Part shown: piece by piece, positions 4,605-5,536 of the stretch
How positions within the stretch are numbered: the stretch's first letter is position 1
How the letters are laid out: each line of letters begins with the position of its first letter
Assembly (NCBI GenBank): GCA_025964295.1
Contig: JAOPZD010000657.1
Span: 1 to 5,536, forward strand
Direction: 5' to 3'
DNA from: Conexibacter sp.
GTDB lineage: Bacteria > Actinomycetota > Thermoleophilia > Solirubrobacterales > Solirubrobacteraceae
DNA: 5,536 nt
Notes under the pieces: model-generated
Databases searched by the model: none
Seen by the model: the letters and a program-made list of their open reading frames with translations, nothing else
Told to the model about the DNA's origin: nothing
Made by a program: the position numbers and the translations under genes

Positions 4605-5536
4605 GCGCGCGCCGGGACCCGCCGCTCGTCGTCGAAGACGCTGGGGCCGGCGGCCGAGGCGGCCTCCTCGTCCATCAGCAGCGCGACCTCGGGGTCGTCG
4701 GCTCCCCGCCCGCCCGCCGCGCGCGCCGCCGGGACCAGGACGTAGGCCACGACCGCCGTGACGGCGCAGACCGCCGCGCCGACCAGGAACGCGACGTCGT
4801 AGCCGCGCTCGGACGGCAGCGGGCTCGCGCCGGTCGTGTGCGCGGTGAGGATCGCGGCGCTGGCCGCGCTGCCGATCGCGCCGCCCACCGTGCGCAGCAC
4901 CTGGTTGAGGCTCGTGGCGCTGCCGGTGCGCTCGCCGGGCACCGAGGCGACGATCAGGGCGGGCATCGCCGCAAAGCTACAGCCGATGCCGATGCCGGCG
5001 AGCGCCGTGGCGATCGCGAGGTCGACCATCCGGCCGTGGGCGAGCGCGAGCAGGACCCCGGTGGCGGTGACGACCAGCGCGCCGAGCGGCAGGACGACGC
5101 GCATCCCGAAGCGCCGGCCGAGCGCCCGCGCGATCGGCGCCGAGATCAGGCTGGCGATCGAGAGCGGGACGAGCAGCAGGCCGGTCGCGACGAGCGAGGC
5201 GCCGAGGCCGTATCCGGTCGACGCCGGCGTCTGGGCCAGGCGGCTGATCAGCGACATGATCATGTACATGCCGAAGCCGATCAGCAGGCCGCTGGCGTTG
5301 GCGCCCATGACCGGGCGGGCCGACATCAGGCGCAGGTCGACGAGCGGGTCGGTGACGCGCAGCTCGACGCGGACCCAGGCCGCAAGGAGGACGGCGGACG
5401 CCAGCGCGGCGGCGAGCGTGGGCGTCGCGCCCCAGCCCCAGGCCTCACCCTGGGAGACGGCCAGCAGGCCGGCGGCGAGGCCGGCGCCGAGGAGCAGCGC
5501 GCCGGGGACGTCGAAGCGGCGGGGCGGCTGGTCGGC
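4601..5536 (-). CDS. MFS exporter, DHA2 (14-helix drug:H+ antiporter) type, C-terminal part, cut by window edge
   Basis: The frame is open from the right edge and gives 311 residues. After an FDVPGALLLGAGL entry typical of the central region of 14-helix DHA2 transporters, eight hydrophobic segments can be seen, near residues 12-27, 39-55, 75-100, 110-133, 146-167, 172-198, 213-231 and 248-270. These should be helices 7-14. The block GIGIGCSFAAMPALIVASVPGERTGSATSLNQVLRTVGGAIGSA (181-224) is the family's most recognisable late region. A hydrophilic, acid-rich tail of about 40 residues ends the protein in the cytoplasm. The N-terminal half with motif A lies outside the window. An internal ATG at 5326 (residue 71) is not the start, because conserved helices precede it. 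The protein probably exports a drug or metabolite using proton motive force; the substrate is unknown. It overlaps the tetR gene by 4 nt, so the two form one transcription unit. Confidence 0.9.
   Translation of the reverse strand, partial: ADQPPRRFDVPGALLLGAGLAAGLLAVSQGEAWGWGATPTLAAALASAVLLAAWVRVELRVTDPLVDLRLMSARPVMGANASGLLIGFGMYMIMSLISRLAQTPASTGYGLGASLVATGLLLVPLSIASLISAPIARALGRRFGMRVVLPLGALVVTATGVLLALAHGRMVDLAIATALAGIGIGCSFAAMPALIVASVPGERTGSATSLNQVLRTVGGAIGSAASAAILTAHTTGASPLPSERGYDVAFLVGAAVCAVTAVVAYVLVPAARAAGGRGADDPEVALLMDEEAASAAGPSVFDDERRVPARA

Noticed and set aside
4603..5326. MFS protein starting at the internal ATG at 5326
   Set aside because: The frame is open upstream to the window edge and encodes conserved DHA2 helices, so the true start is outside the window.

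Overview
The window is very GC-rich, and its genes use G/C-ending codons almost exclusively. Long open frames therefore appear on both strands, and most of them are artefacts. This composition, the gene content and the use of TTG and GTG starts fit a high-GC actinobacterium. A Solirubrobacterales/Thermoleophilia-type soil organism is my best guess, but that is inference from style, not from a marker gene. The window is almost fully coding: seven genes, two of them cut by the window edges. No RNA gene, CRISPR array, insertion sequence or attachment site was seen.

Layout. (1) Positions 1-1738, minus strand: a GT4-type glycosyltransferase is followed, with an 8-nt overlap, by the N-terminal part of an amylo-alpha-1,6-glucosidase/glycogen-debranching-type protein that runs off the left edge. 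This is a two-gene carbohydrate unit. (2) Positions 1739-1872: a 134-bp divergent intergenic region, the only real regulatory space in the window. It holds the glycosyltransferase ribosome-binding site, a candidate -10 element for the rightward genes, three 8-bp palindromes, and two mutually exclusive potential stems, one of which would cover the ribosome-binding site of the SPFH gene. (3) Positions 1873-3101, plus strand: a stomatin/slipin-like SPFH membrane protein overlaps by 4 nt (GTGA) a small YkvA/DUF1232 membrane protein. (4) Positions 3130-4020, plus strand: NAD kinase, 28 nt downstream, with a -10-like hexamer placed as expected for a leaderless transcript. (5) Positions 4017-5536, minus strand: the C-terminal eight helices of a DHA2-type MFS exporter, overlapping by 4 nt (ATGA) a downstream TetR regulator. 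The TetR gene ends inside the NAD kinase stop codon, and the two convergent stops share a CTAG.

How the genes work together. The left pair probably builds or remodels alpha-glucan or another glucoside. The SPFH-YkvA pair is a membrane-organisation unit of unknown purpose. NAD kinase is housekeeping NADP+ supply. The MFS-TetR pair is a standard drug or metabolite efflux unit whose regulator is co-transcribed with its target rather than divergent from it. I see no convincing previously undescribed multi-gene system. The most interesting items are the possible leader switch upstream of the SPFH gene, the slipin-YkvA pairing, and the zero-gap convergent junction at nadK/tetR.
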